NCBI GenBank assembly: GCA_002392265.1
Contig: DGGP01000074.1
Span: 1 to 5,049 of the forward strand
Source of the DNA: Firmicutes bacterium UBA3871
Lineage (GTDB): Bacteria; Bacillota; Clostridia; Peptostreptococcales; Anaerovoracaceae
Direction: 5' to 3'
DNA: 5,049 nt
The notes below the pieces were generated by a model. That model did no database searches and was not told where the DNA came from. It was given only the letters and a program-made list of their open reading frames with translations. Of this stretch, positions 1-5,049 are shown piece by piece (position 1 is the stretch's first letter; the number at the start of each line of letters is the position of its first letter). A program made the position numbers and the translations under genes.

Positions 1-54
1 AAGAAGGAAGAGAACTTTGCAGAGGAAGTTGCAAAGCAGATGGGCGGAAACTAA
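1..54 (+). CDS. C-terminal end of an unidentified protein (partial)
   Basis: Reading frame 1 is open from the window edge to a TAA at 52-54 and encodes 17 residues ending AEEVAKQMGGN. The tail is charged and probably helical, followed by a short Gly-Gly-Asn end. It is taken as the true frame because a strong intrinsic terminator in the same direction follows 33 bases after the stop. Too little is present to name a family. The start and almost all of the gene lie outside the window. Confidence 0.6.
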   Translation, partial: KKEENFAEEVAKQMGGN

Positions 55-87
55 AATACGTACAAATTACGCACAAATTAAGCGTTC

Positions 88-117
88 AAGCGGACCCGAT
101 TTCGGGTTCGCTTTTTT
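88..117 (+). terminator. Intrinsic terminator of the upstream gene
   Basis: GCGGACCCG (90-98) pairs with CGGGTTCGC (103-111) as a 9-bp stem with one G-U pair and an ATTT loop. It is followed by six T (112-117). A88-A89 can pair with the first T residues. The hairpin ends the transcript that enters from the left and separates it from the nitrilase. Just upstream, ACAAATTA occurs twice (62-69 and 73-80) with no evident function. Confidence 0.88.
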
Positions 118-186
118 ATTTGCACCGTCAGTCTCATTGTGTTAAAATTCAAAAATAAAGGGATAAAAAACTATACGAGGTGAAAT

Positions 187-1113
187 ATGATTATTCGTAA
201 AAGTACTTGTAAAATCGCAGTAATCCAGGGCGCACCGGTCATGTTCGACAAGGATGCCTGCGTAAAAAAGACGATAAAGCTGATAAATGAATGCGCCGAA
301 AAGGGAGCTGAGCTCATCGTATTTCCGGAGCTTTTCATACCGTGCTATCCGTACGGAATGACATTTGGTTTTACGGTAGGCGCGCGCACATCTGACGGCC
401 GCAAGGACTGGAAGCTTTATTATGACAATTCCATACTGGCTGACGGGCCCGAAATGGCTGAAATCGTTAAAGCGGCAAAGGATAACAAGGTCTACGTCAG
501 CATCGGATATTCTGAAGTCGATCCGGTCACAGCCACACTATACAATTCAAATATGATGATTTCGCCGGAGGGCGAAAAGATGAACCACCGCAAGCTGAAG
601 CCGACCGGCAGCGAGCGCGTGGTATTCGGCGATGCCGACAGAGACTATTTTCCGGTTATGGACACTCCTTGGGGGCCAATGGGCTGTCTAATCTGCTGGG
701 AAAGCTATATGCCGCTGGCGCGAGTAGCGCTGTATCAGAAGGGCATAAGCCTCTATATTTCCGCAAATACCAACGACAACGCCGAGTGGCAGGACACTGT
801 TCGCCACATCGCAATCGAAGGCCACTGCTACTTCATCAACTGTGATATGTTCTTCACAAAAGACATGTATCCGCAAGGCTTAAGCGAGCCTTCAAAGGCG
901 GAAATTGCAAAGCTTCCGGACATCGTCTGCCGAGGCGGCAGCAATATTATCGATCCGTTTGGCCATGTTGTGGGCGAAACGATATGGGACAAGGAAGGCA
1001 TCATCTTTGCCGAGCTTGATATGGAAAAGGTTCCTGCAAGCCGAATGGAACACGATGTCTGCGGCCACTACGCCCGTCCCGACGCACTAAAGCTCACCAT
1101 CGACGACCGCTAA
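187..1113 (+). CDS. Nitrilase (carbon-nitrogen hydrolase, nitrilase branch)
   Basis: The 308-residue product is a cytosolic thiol hydrolase expected to convert organic nitriles (R-CN) to the carboxylic acid and ammonia. The catalytic residues are visible: Glu48 in FPELF, Lys136 in HRKLKPT and Cys170 in GCLICWESYMPL. Their spacing matches classical nitrilases, with about 34 residues between Lys and Cys. The CWE motif and the C-terminal GHYARPD (residues 294-300) point to the true nitrilase branch rather than the amidase or carbamylase branches. Glu143 in KPTGSER is the likely fourth catalytic residue, and the more usual His after KPT is Gly here. The length is at the short end of the family, with no long C-terminal tail. 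The ATG start is preceded by GAGGTG at 177-182, 4 bases away, and the terminator at 88-117 isolates the gene from the left. The stop codon overlaps the first bases of a repeat. The natural substrate cannot be read from sequence; detoxification or nitrogen scavenging is inference. Confidence 0.94.
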   Translation: MIIRKSTCKIAVIQGAPVMFDKDACVKKTIKLINECAEKGAELIVFPELFIPCYPYGMTFGFTVGARTSDGRKDWKLYYDNSILADGPEMAEIVKAAKDNKVYVSIGYSEVDPVTATLYNSNMMISPEGEKMNHRKLKPTGSERVVFGDADRDYFPVMDTPWGPMGCLICWESYMPLARVALYQKGISLYISANTNDNAEWQDTVRHIAIEGHCYFINCDMFFTKDMYPQGLSEPSKAEIAKLPDIVCRGGSNIIDPFGHVVGETIWDKEGIIFAELDMEKVPASRMEHDVCGHYARPDALKLTIDDR

Positions 1114-1204
1114 TTTGGGGACAGGCACCAAATTGGAAAAAAGGCGAATTTGGGGACAGGCACCAAATTGGAAAAAAGGCGAATTTGGTGCCTGTCCCCA
1201 GATT
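1112..1204. repeat. REP-like repeat cluster: two direct copies and one inverted copy
   Basis: A 35-base unit occurs twice in tandem (1112-1146 and 1147-1181) with no visible difference. Each unit is a 23-base imperfect palindrome, AATTTGG/CCAAATT around the core GGGGACAGGCACC, plus the spacer GGAAAAAAGGCG. A third copy of the 23-base part lies in inverse orientation at 1182-1204 and differs at one base (G1201). The cluster fills the space between nitrilase and acetyltransferase and overlaps the last two bases of the nitrilase stop codon. GGTGCCTGTCCCC-type elements recur, from memory, in many bacterial genomes as REP/MITE-like intergenic repeats. Movement by a RAYT-type transposase is inference; none is encoded here. 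Confidence 0.85.
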
Positions 1205-1211
1205 AGCCTTT
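1140..1211 (+). other. Long RNA hairpin formed by the inverted repeat copies
   Basis: The second and third repeat copies (1147-1169 and 1182-1204) are complementary over 23 positions, with 22 Watson-Crick pairs and one G-U (1150/1201). The loop is 12 bases. After one G-A mismatch (1146/1205) the stem continues for six more pairs, 1140-1145 with 1206-1211. The hairpin ends 7 bases before the GAGG of the acetyltransferase ribosome binding site. No T-tract follows, so it is not a classical terminator. It could protect the nitrilase mRNA 3' end or lower read-through and translation of the next gene. The first copy (1112-1134) can compete for the same partner. Confidence 0.7.
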
Positions 1212-1230
1212 AGAATGTGAGGTAAGGAAA

Positions 1231-1707
1231 ATGAAACCGGAAATTATAAATGCTCTGGAATTACCGGAAAGGCTCCTGCCTTTCTTTGAAGACTATCATA
1301 AGTTCCTAATGGAAAAAGACCCGCAGCTCAGAAAGTTTCTGATCATGCAAAGCTTTGACGACGAGACCGAGCATTTGCACGAAAAATACGGTGAAGGCGG
1401 CATCTACATTGTTAATGTAGATGGTAAAGATGTCGGCTGCATCGCATTTAAAAAGCTCGATGAAACGACCTGCGAGGTAAAACGGGTTTTCCTGTATGAC
1501 GAATACAGGGGTCTTGGCATAGGCCGCAGTATGATGGACAGAATAATAACGGATGCGAGAGCAAAGGGATATAAAACAATGCTTCTTGATACTCTTCCGA
1601 ATTTAACGGATGCGCTCGAACTCTACGAGAAAATCGGATTTAAACCCACTGAAAAATACAATGATAATCCTCTCGATTACGCAATATTCCTGAAGCTGGA
1701 GCTTTAA
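1231..1707 (+). CDS. GNAT-family N-acetyltransferase
   Basis: The 158-residue product is a single GNAT domain that should transfer an acetyl group from acetyl-CoA to an amine. The acetyl-CoA pyrophosphate loop (motif A) is clear: beta strand CEVKRVFL (81-88), then R93-G94-x-G96-x-G98 in YRGLGIGRSM, then the long helix to about residue 112. Motif B is LYEKIGFKP (131-139), the usual end of small GNATs. Residues 1-55 form the variable substrate-binding helices, so the substrate is not predictable. The start is supported by GAGGTAAGGA at 1219-1228. The gene lies 117 bases behind the nitrilase, separated only by the repeat cluster, and is probably read from the same transcript, although the hairpin may reduce this. 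A nitrilase beside a GNAT recalls the known Nit1C clusters, but the radical SAM and other members are absent. No terminator with a T-tract is seen after it. Confidence 0.93.
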   Translation: MKPEIINALELPERLLPFFEDYHKFLMEKDPQLRKFLIMQSFDDETEHLHEKYGEGGIYIVNVDGKDVGCIAFKKLDETTCEVKRVFLYDEYRGLGIGRSMMDRIITDARAKGYKTMLLDTLPNLTDALELYEKIGFKPTEKYNDNPLDYAIFLKLEL

Positions 1708-1771
1708 AACAAACCAAAAGCAAATTAATACAAAATATATTTCAGTGTGTCAAAGAATTAACAGAATAATA

Positions 1772-1800
1772 TTGCACAAAAATTGTTTCGATGATATAAT
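1772..1800 (+). promoter_or_regulatory. Sigma-A-type promoter of the aminotransferase gene
   Basis: TTGCAC (1772-1777) and TATAAT (1795-1800) are separated by 17 bases, with a TG dinucleotide one base before the -10 box (1792-1793), giving an extended -10. This is a near-consensus housekeeping promoter. Transcription would start near 1807, leaving a leader of about 35 bases, too short for a riboswitch. The surrounding 1708-1790 is AT-rich and holds no other recognisable element. Confidence 0.87.
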
Positions 1801-1841
1801 AAAAGAACAAAATATTTTGTAAAAAAAGGAGAGTATATCTT

Positions 1842-3047
1842 ATGAACAGCAATTTCCCAAATTATGCTGAGCGTATGGACAACTTAAATGCGTCCGCGAT
1901 CAGAGAAATCTTAAAGCTTGCTGCAGGCGGAAACATTATTTCCTTCGCCGGTGGTCTGCCTTCACCTGAATCGTTCCCACTCGAGGACATCAAAAAGGCA
2001 ATCGACATCGTAATGAAGGAAGAGGGTCCACAGGCACTCCAGTATTGCTCCACAGAAGGACATCCGGGCCTCAGAGAAAAGCTCTTAAAGAGAATGGCTG
2101 AGCACAACGGAATCAAGGGCCAGACTATGGACAACATCATTCTGGTTAACGGTTCCCAGCAGGGTCTCGACCTCGCAGGAAAGATCTTCCTCAACAAGGG
2201 CGATGTAGTATTCGTAGAAGAGCCTACTTACCTCGCAGCTATCAATGCTTTCAAGGCTTACCAGGCAACAGTTATCGGCGTTCCTACAGATGAAGACGGT
2301 ATCATCCCTGAGGAACTCGAAAAGATGCTCAAAAAGTATCCTAATGCAAAGCTTCTCTATGTAATTCCTGATTTCCAGAACCCTACAGGAAAGACTATGA
2401 CATACGAGAGAAGAAAGGGCCTCATCGAAGTAGTTAACAAGTATCCTATCGTAGTTCTCGAAGATAACCCTTACGGCGAACTCAGATACACAGGCGAAAT
2501 GGTTCCTTCCATCAAGACTCTCGATACTATGGACAAGGTTGTGTACATGTGCACATTCTCCAAGGTTCTCGCTCCTGGATTCCGTCTTGGCTGGATGACA
2601 GGAAAGAAGGAAATCATCACAAAGATCGCAGTTGCAAAGCAGGCTACTGACCTCCAGTCAGGTACTTTCGCACAGCACGTTTGCAACAAGTATCTCGAAC
2701 TCTTCGACCTCGATGCACACATCAAGGAAGTTATGGAAATCTACGGACACAGAAGAGCAGTTATGCTCGACGCACTCAAGAAAGAGATGCCTGAAGGTGT
2801 ATCCTGGGTTGTTCCTGAAGGCGGCCTCTTCCTGTGGCTCCAGCTTCCTGAAGGCATTGATGCCGGCGAAGCTCTCAAGGAATGCATCAAGAACGGCGTA
2901 GCATACGTTCCTGGCGCTCCATTCTATGCATCAGAAGAAACAGCAAAGGTTAACACAGCTCGTTTCAACTTCTCATTCGTAGATGATGATACACTCCGCA
3001 AGGGTGTAAAGGCTTGTGCAGACACACTTAAGACGTTCTTAAAGTAA
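1842..3047 (+). CDS. PLP-dependent class I/II aminotransferase (2-aminoadipate/aromatic aminotransferase-like)
   Basis: The 401-residue enzyme is a fold-type I aminotransferase that moves an amino group between an amino acid and a 2-oxo acid in the cytosol. Visible landmarks are FAGGLPSPESFP (35-46, substrate loop), NGSQQGLD (103-110, cofactor phosphate loop), the NPTG motif at 180-183, EDNPYGELRY with Asp208 and Tyr211, the Schiff-base lysine Lys241 in TFSKVLAPGFRLGW, and Arg374 in TARFNFS, which should bind the substrate carboxylate. The FAGGLP opening and RFNFS end are typical of the LysN/MocR-like group (2-aminoadipate, aromatic or branched-chain substrates). The protein is full length and has no N-terminal DNA-binding domain, so it is an enzyme, not a MocR regulator. 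AAGGAGAG (1826-1833) precedes the ATG. Codon choice (Leu CTC, Pro CCT, Lys AAG, Ile ATC) is more biased than in the nitrilase, whose prolines are mostly CCG; this suggests strong expression. Exact substrate is uncertain. Confidence 0.95.
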   Translation: MNSNFPNYAERMDNLNASAIREILKLAAGGNIISFAGGLPSPESFPLEDIKKAIDIVMKEEGPQALQYCSTEGHPGLREKLLKRMAEHNGIKGQTMDNIILVNGSQQGLDLAGKIFLNKGDVVFVEEPTYLAAINAFKAYQATVIGVPTDEDGIIPEELEKMLKKYPNAKLLYVIPDFQNPTGKTMTYERRKGLIEVVNKYPIVVLEDNPYGELRYTGEMVPSIKTLDTMDKVVYMCTFSKVLAPGFRLGWMTGKKEIITKIAVAKQATDLQSGTFAQHVCNKYLELFDLDAHIKEVMEIYGHRRAVMLDALKKEMPEGVSWVVPEGGLFLWLQLPEGIDAGEALKECIKNGVAYVPGAPFYASEETAKVNTARFNFSFVDDDTLRKGVKACADTLKTFLK

Positions 3048-3102
3048 TACCGGATTAAAATCCGATTGGGAAAGCGTTAATAAAACTTAGATATCTTACA
3101 CC

Positions 3103-3139
3103 GACGCCGGATAGCAATATTCGGCGTCATTTTCTTTTT
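3103..3139 (+). terminator. Intrinsic terminator of the aminotransferase gene
   Basis: GACGCCG (3103-3109) pairs with CGGCGTC (3122-3128). The stem extends inward through a G-U pair and ATA/TAT to a GCAA tetraloop of the stable GNRA type (3114-3117), 11 pairs in all. ATTTTCTTTTT follows. A smaller hairpin, CGGAT-TAAA-ATCCG (3051-3064), lies just after the stop codon and has no T-tract. Confidence 0.9.
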
Positions 3140-3161
3140 AGACTCCCCCAAAAACCACCTC

Positions 3162-3194
3162 AAAAAAACAAAAGCCCCTGCGTCTGCAGGGACT
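3162..3194 (-). terminator. Intrinsic terminator of the minus-strand regulator gene
   Basis: Read on the minus strand, AGTCCCTGC pairs with GCAGGGGCT around an AGAC loop, followed by TTTTGTTTTTTT. Positions 3175 and 3192 form a U-G pair only in the minus-strand RNA; on the plus strand they would be a C-A mismatch. Together with the T-tract this fixes the direction. The stem begins 6 bases after the regulator stop codon, and this terminator stands back to back with that of the aminotransferase. Confidence 0.9.
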
Positions 3195-3200
3195 AAAAAA

Positions 3201-3977
3201 TTACAAATTGCTGTGAATCCAAATAATCTGTGCTTCGGTTTTCGCCGGATTAACCCAGCGTTCCAGCTCTGCGGCCCGGAACGAAATTGAATCGCCCTTT
3301 TTTACGCGATACTCGGAGAGGTCATTAAGCGTGAAGAGGACTTCTCCCTTCACCACAAAGACCACATCGTTGCCCGACTTTTGATGCTGCAAGCCTTCAG
3401 CCGTGCCGCCGCCCGGCTTTACATACACCTCCGCCACTTTGAAGTAGGGACTTTCAGCACCGTCAAGCAAGCGATAATCGCATCCCGCCGATTCCGCCGA
3501 AACTACCCGGCCCTGCCCCTTTTTCACAAGCGCCGCAGCAGTGGCCACAAGCTCTGACGCTTCCTCGCCGTAGAATGCAGTGAGCTTTTGCAGCGCATCC
3601 CGCGTGATGTTGCATTTCCCCTGCTCCATGCGGCTTAAGTAAGACGGCGAAATCCCAATTTCTCTGCTTACCTCAGTCAGCGTCAGACCTCTGCTGACTC
3701 TGAGGTTGTGAAGCTTGCTGCTGTAATCACCCGCGCCGCCGCGCCTTTTCTCGGACACGAGCTTTTTTATGAAGGAAATGCTCATACCCTCGGAAGAGTA
3801 GGAAACGATTTTCCGCAAAAGCTCTATATCATCCGAATCAAAATAGCGATAGTTGTTTCCGGAGCGTTTGGATGTAAACAGACCTGCCCGCTCCCAGTTC
3901 CTGATGGTAGCGGGAACGACACCGACAGCATCGGCTGCTTCTTTAATATTGAAACGGATATAATCCATATTTTTCAT
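3201..3977 (-). CDS. MerR-XRE-cupin three-domain transcriptional regulator
   Basis: The 258-residue protein should be a cytosolic DNA-binding regulator that senses a small molecule. Residues about 8-75 are a MerR-type winged helix-turn-helix (FNIKEAADAVGVVPATIRNWERAGL, then the wing NNYRYFDSDDIELLRKI and a following helix). Residues 88-140 are an XRE/Cro-type helix-turn-helix (LHNLRVSRGLTLTEVSREIG, then ISPSYLSRMEQGK). Residues about 178-256 are a small cupin barrel (VKPGGGTAEGLQHQ, FVVKGEVLFTL, KKGDSISFRA). XRE plus cupin is a common regulator plan; a MerR domain in front is unusual. The cupin has few of the metal-binding histidines (His198 only; ERWVN stands where HxWxN is usual), so it probably binds a ligand without metal. 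GGGGT lies 7 bases before the chosen ATG; Met4 has no ribosome binding site. It converges on the aminotransferase and diverges from the protease gene; target and ligand are unknown. Confidence 0.93.
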   Translation of the reverse strand: MKNMDYIRFNIKEAADAVGVVPATIRNWERAGLFTSKRSGNNYRYFDSDDIELLRKIVSYSSEGMSISFIKKLVSEKRRGGAGDYSSKLHNLRVSRGLTLTEVSREIGISPSYLSRMEQGKCNITRDALQKLTAFYGEEASELVATAAALVKKGQGRVVSAESAGCDYRLLDGAESPYFKVAEVYVKPGGGTAEGLQHQKSGNDVVFVVKGEVLFTLNDLSEYRVKKGDSISFRAAELERWVNPAKTEAQIIWIHSNL

Positions 3978-4031
3978 AATGCTTACCCCATTTTCAGGTT
4001 CTGACTGCTGCTGTTTCCGATTTCGAAAAAT

Positions 4032-4040
4032 ATTTTAGCA
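4032..4040 (-). promoter_or_regulatory. Candidate extended -10 promoter of the regulator gene
   Basis: The minus strand reads TG-C-TAAAAT (4040 down to 4032), an extended -10 element about 55 bases before the regulator ATG. No good -35 box is found 17 bases upstream (TGTCTT at most), so the promoter would be weak or activator-dependent, which would suit a MerR-containing autoregulator. The leader 3978-4030 shows nothing else recognisable. Confidence 0.45.
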
Positions 4041-4092
4041 TACTTTTCACATAAAAGACACATTAATTACACCAAAACAAACGAATTAGTAT

Positions 4093-4098
4093 TATAAT
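4093..4098 (+). promoter_or_regulatory. Candidate -10 box of the HtrA-like protease gene
   Basis: A perfect TATAAT lies at 4093-4098, about 83 bases before the protease ATG. A matching -35 is poor at the usual spacing (CACCAA at 4070-4075); TTACAC at 4067-4072 would need a 20-base spacer. A promoter with a good -10 but weak -35 may need an activator. The downstream leader would contain both the tandem repeat and the inverted repeat. Confidence 0.5.
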
Positions 4099-4123
4099 AT
4101 TAGGGTATTAATATTAGAGTATT
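4096..4123. repeat. Tandem 14-base repeat in the divergent promoter region
   Basis: AATATTAGGGTATT (4096-4109) is followed at once by AATATTAGAGTATT (4110-4123), with one difference. A shorter related piece, AATTAGTATT, precedes them at 4084-4093. The first copy overlaps the candidate -10 box. Spaced direct repeats at a promoter can be regulator binding sites; chance similarity in AT-rich DNA is the alternative. Confidence 0.6.
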
Positions 4124-4134
4124 AAAAGAAAAAT

Positions 4135-4153
4135 TTTGGATAATATATCCAAA
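4135..4153. promoter_or_regulatory. Perfect inverted repeat, candidate operator
   Basis: TTTGGATA-ATA-TATCCAAA is an exact 8-base inverted repeat around a 3-base centre. It lies between the candidate promoter and the ribosome binding site of the protease gene, and about 160 bases upstream of the regulator start. It fits a dimeric repressor site such as an XRE-type operator. As RNA it could form an 8-bp hairpin with a tight loop, but without a T-tract. Which protein binds it is not known. Confidence 0.55.
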
Positions 4154-4180
4154 CTAATTTAAACTAAGGGGGAATTAAAA

Positions 4181-5049
4181 ATGGATAACGAAAACCAAAA
4201 TTATCAGAGTACCGATCAGGGGCCGCAGTACGGAGGCTTTCAGTCAACCTACTCGGGCGAAATGCCAAAAAGCGAAATCGGAGACATGGCAGCAGAGATG
4301 CCCAAAAAGGTAAAGCATACCTTCAGGGAGGGGACGCTTGCACGTAAAATAGCAGTACTGCTCGTTGCAGCGCTGCTCTTCGGAGGCATATCCGGCGCAG
4401 CATTTTCCGTTTCAAGCCACTACGTAAAGCAGCACTACGGCGATGACAACCTTGCAATCAGCACTGTCACACCGGTTTCCGGCGGTGGCAGCGGCGGCGA
4501 GGCGAGCGTTGCGGATGTTGTTAAAAACGCGATGCCGTCGGTAGTTGCAATTACAAACAAAGGGGTAACGGAGCTTCGCACATTTTTCGGAACCTTCCAG
4601 CAGGAAAGTGAGTCAAGCGGCTCGGGCGTAATCATCGGCCAGAGCGACGAGCAGATTTATATCGTTACAAATTACCACGTCGTTTCGGGCAGCAATCAGC
4701 TGACTGTAGTCTTTGACTATGACGGAACTCAGGCAGACATGGGCGAAGCAGTCCCGGCACCTGCAGTTATAAAGGGCTATGATTCCTCGCGCGATGTGGC
4801 CGTAATCGCTGTAAACATCAGCGACGTAAAGAAAGACACTCTTGAAAACATAAAGGTTGCAACGCTCGGCGAGTCATCGGATATTGTGCTCGGCCAGCAG
4901 GTTGTTGCAATCGGCAACGCCCTCGGATACGGCCAGTCCGTCACCGTAGGCTATATAAGCACACTGCCAAGGACCCGCACGCTTTCGGGTACCGACGGCA
5001 CAACAGTTACGGGCAAGTACCTTCAGACAGATGCAGCCATCAACCCGGG
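4181..5049 (+). CDS. htrA: HtrA/DegP-like membrane-anchored serine protease (3' end beyond the window)
   Basis: An open frame runs from the ATG at 4181 to the window edge (289 complete codons), preceded by AAGGGGGA at 4166-4173. Residues 1-55 form a hydrophilic cytoplasmic tail rich in Gln, Tyr, Gly and Ser, ending in basic residues (KKVKHTFREGTLARK). Residues 57-78 are a transmembrane segment, so the protease domain lies outside the cell membrane. A Gly-Ser linker (101-106) leads to the trypsin-like domain, which opens with ASVADVVKNAMPSVVAI. Catalytic His166 is in VTNYHVV and catalytic Asp205 in SSRDVAVIAV. GQQVVAIGNALGYGQSVTVGYIS and LQTDAAINPG match HtrA; the family continues GNSGG, so the catalytic serine is just outside. 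A C-terminal PDZ domain is expected but not seen. Its role would be envelope protein quality control. The symbol is family-level only, since Firmicutes often carry several paralogues. Confidence 0.93.
   Translation, partial: MDNENQNYQSTDQGPQYGGFQSTYSGEMPKSEIGDMAAEMPKKVKHTFREGTLARKIAVLLVAALLFGGISGAAFSVSSHYVKQHYGDDNLAISTVTPVSGGGSGGEASVADVVKNAMPSVVAITNKGVTELRTFFGTFQQESESSGSGVIIGQSDEQIYIVTNYHVVSGSNQLTVVFDYDGTQADMGEAVPAPAVIKGYDSSRDVAVIAVNISDVKKDTLENIKVATLGESSDIVLGQQVVAIGNALGYGQSVTVGYISTLPRTRTLSGTDGTTVTGKYLQTDAAINP

Noticed and set aside
137..167. Promoter for the nitrilase (TTGTGT ... GATAAA)
   Set aside because: The spacer is about 19 bases and both boxes are weak. A promoter must lie in 118-180, but none could be chosen with confidence.
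688..876. Minus-strand open frame inside the nitrilase gene
   Set aside because: It lies wholly within a gene with intact catalytic motifs and its product has no recognisable domain.
1112..1204. Repeated units that might be a small CRISPR array
   Set aside because: The copies are directly adjacent with the same spacer GGAAAAAAGGCG, one is inverted, and there are no unique spacers or cas genes. A REP-like element fits better.
1693..1704. Short hairpin AAGC-TGGA-GCTT at the acetyltransferase stop codon as a terminator
   Set aside because: The stem is only 4 bp and no T-tract follows it.
1862..2197. Minus-strand open frame within the aminotransferase gene
   Set aside because: It is antisense to well conserved aminotransferase motifs and encodes a Ser/Pro-rich sequence without family features. 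The same applies to the frames at 2471-2725 (minus) and 2632-2901 (plus).
3051..3064. Hairpin CGGAT-TAAA-ATCCG as the aminotransferase terminator
   Set aside because: It has a 5-bp stem and no T-tract; the much stronger hairpin at 3103-3139 fills that role.
3708..4004. Plus-strand open frame opposite the regulator
   Set aside because: It is the complement of the two HTH-coding regions and has no domain of its own.
4435..4635. Minus-strand open frame within the protease gene
   Set aside because: It is antisense to the Gly-Ser linker and protease domain; its Pro/Leu/Ser-rich composition mirrors that coding sequence.

Overview
The window looks like a piece of a chromosome from an anaerobic Firmicute, most likely a clostridium. 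The reasons are strong GAGG/AGGAG-type ribosome binding sites, AT-rich intergenic DNA with TATAAT-type promoters, simple hairpin-plus-T-tract terminators, and a membrane-anchored HtrA protease with a long hydrophilic N-terminal tail of the kind seen in Gram-positives. No phage, plasmid, rRNA, tRNA or CRISPR signal was found. The taxonomic placement is inference from style, not from a marker gene.

Layout. Positions 1-54 are the last codons of an unidentified gene, closed by a clear terminator (88-117). A nitrilase (187-1113, +) and a GNAT acetyltransferase (1231-1707, +) follow. The 117 bases between them are mostly a REP-like repeat: two 35-base direct copies and one inverted copy of a GGGGACAGGCACC core. 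The last two copies can fold into a hairpin of about 29 bp that ends just before the acetyltransferase ribosome binding site. A fold-type I PLP aminotransferase (1842-3047, +) has its own near-consensus promoter (1772-1800) and its own terminator (3103-3139), and its codon choice suggests high expression.

Facing it is a regulator on the minus strand (3201-3977) with an unusual order of domains: MerR-type helix-turn-helix, XRE-type helix-turn-helix, then a cupin sensor. It has a separate terminator (3162-3194). About 200 bases upstream of it, transcribed divergently, starts an HtrA/DegP-like serine protease (4181 to the window end). The window stops just before the expected catalytic serine motif. 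The divergent region holds a tandem 14-base repeat and a perfect 8+3+8 inverted repeat, both plausible operator sites.

How the genes fit together. The nitrilase and acetyltransferase could be cotranscribed, since no terminator with a T-tract separates them. The aminotransferase is an independent unit. The regulator sits between the aminotransferase (convergent) and the protease (divergent). It probably controls itself and possibly one or both neighbours, but nothing in the sequence fixes its target or ligand. Most of the window is ordinary chromosomal gene content. The most notable items are the three-domain regulator, the candidate operator cluster, and the repeat hairpin placed between the nitrilase and acetyltransferase genes.
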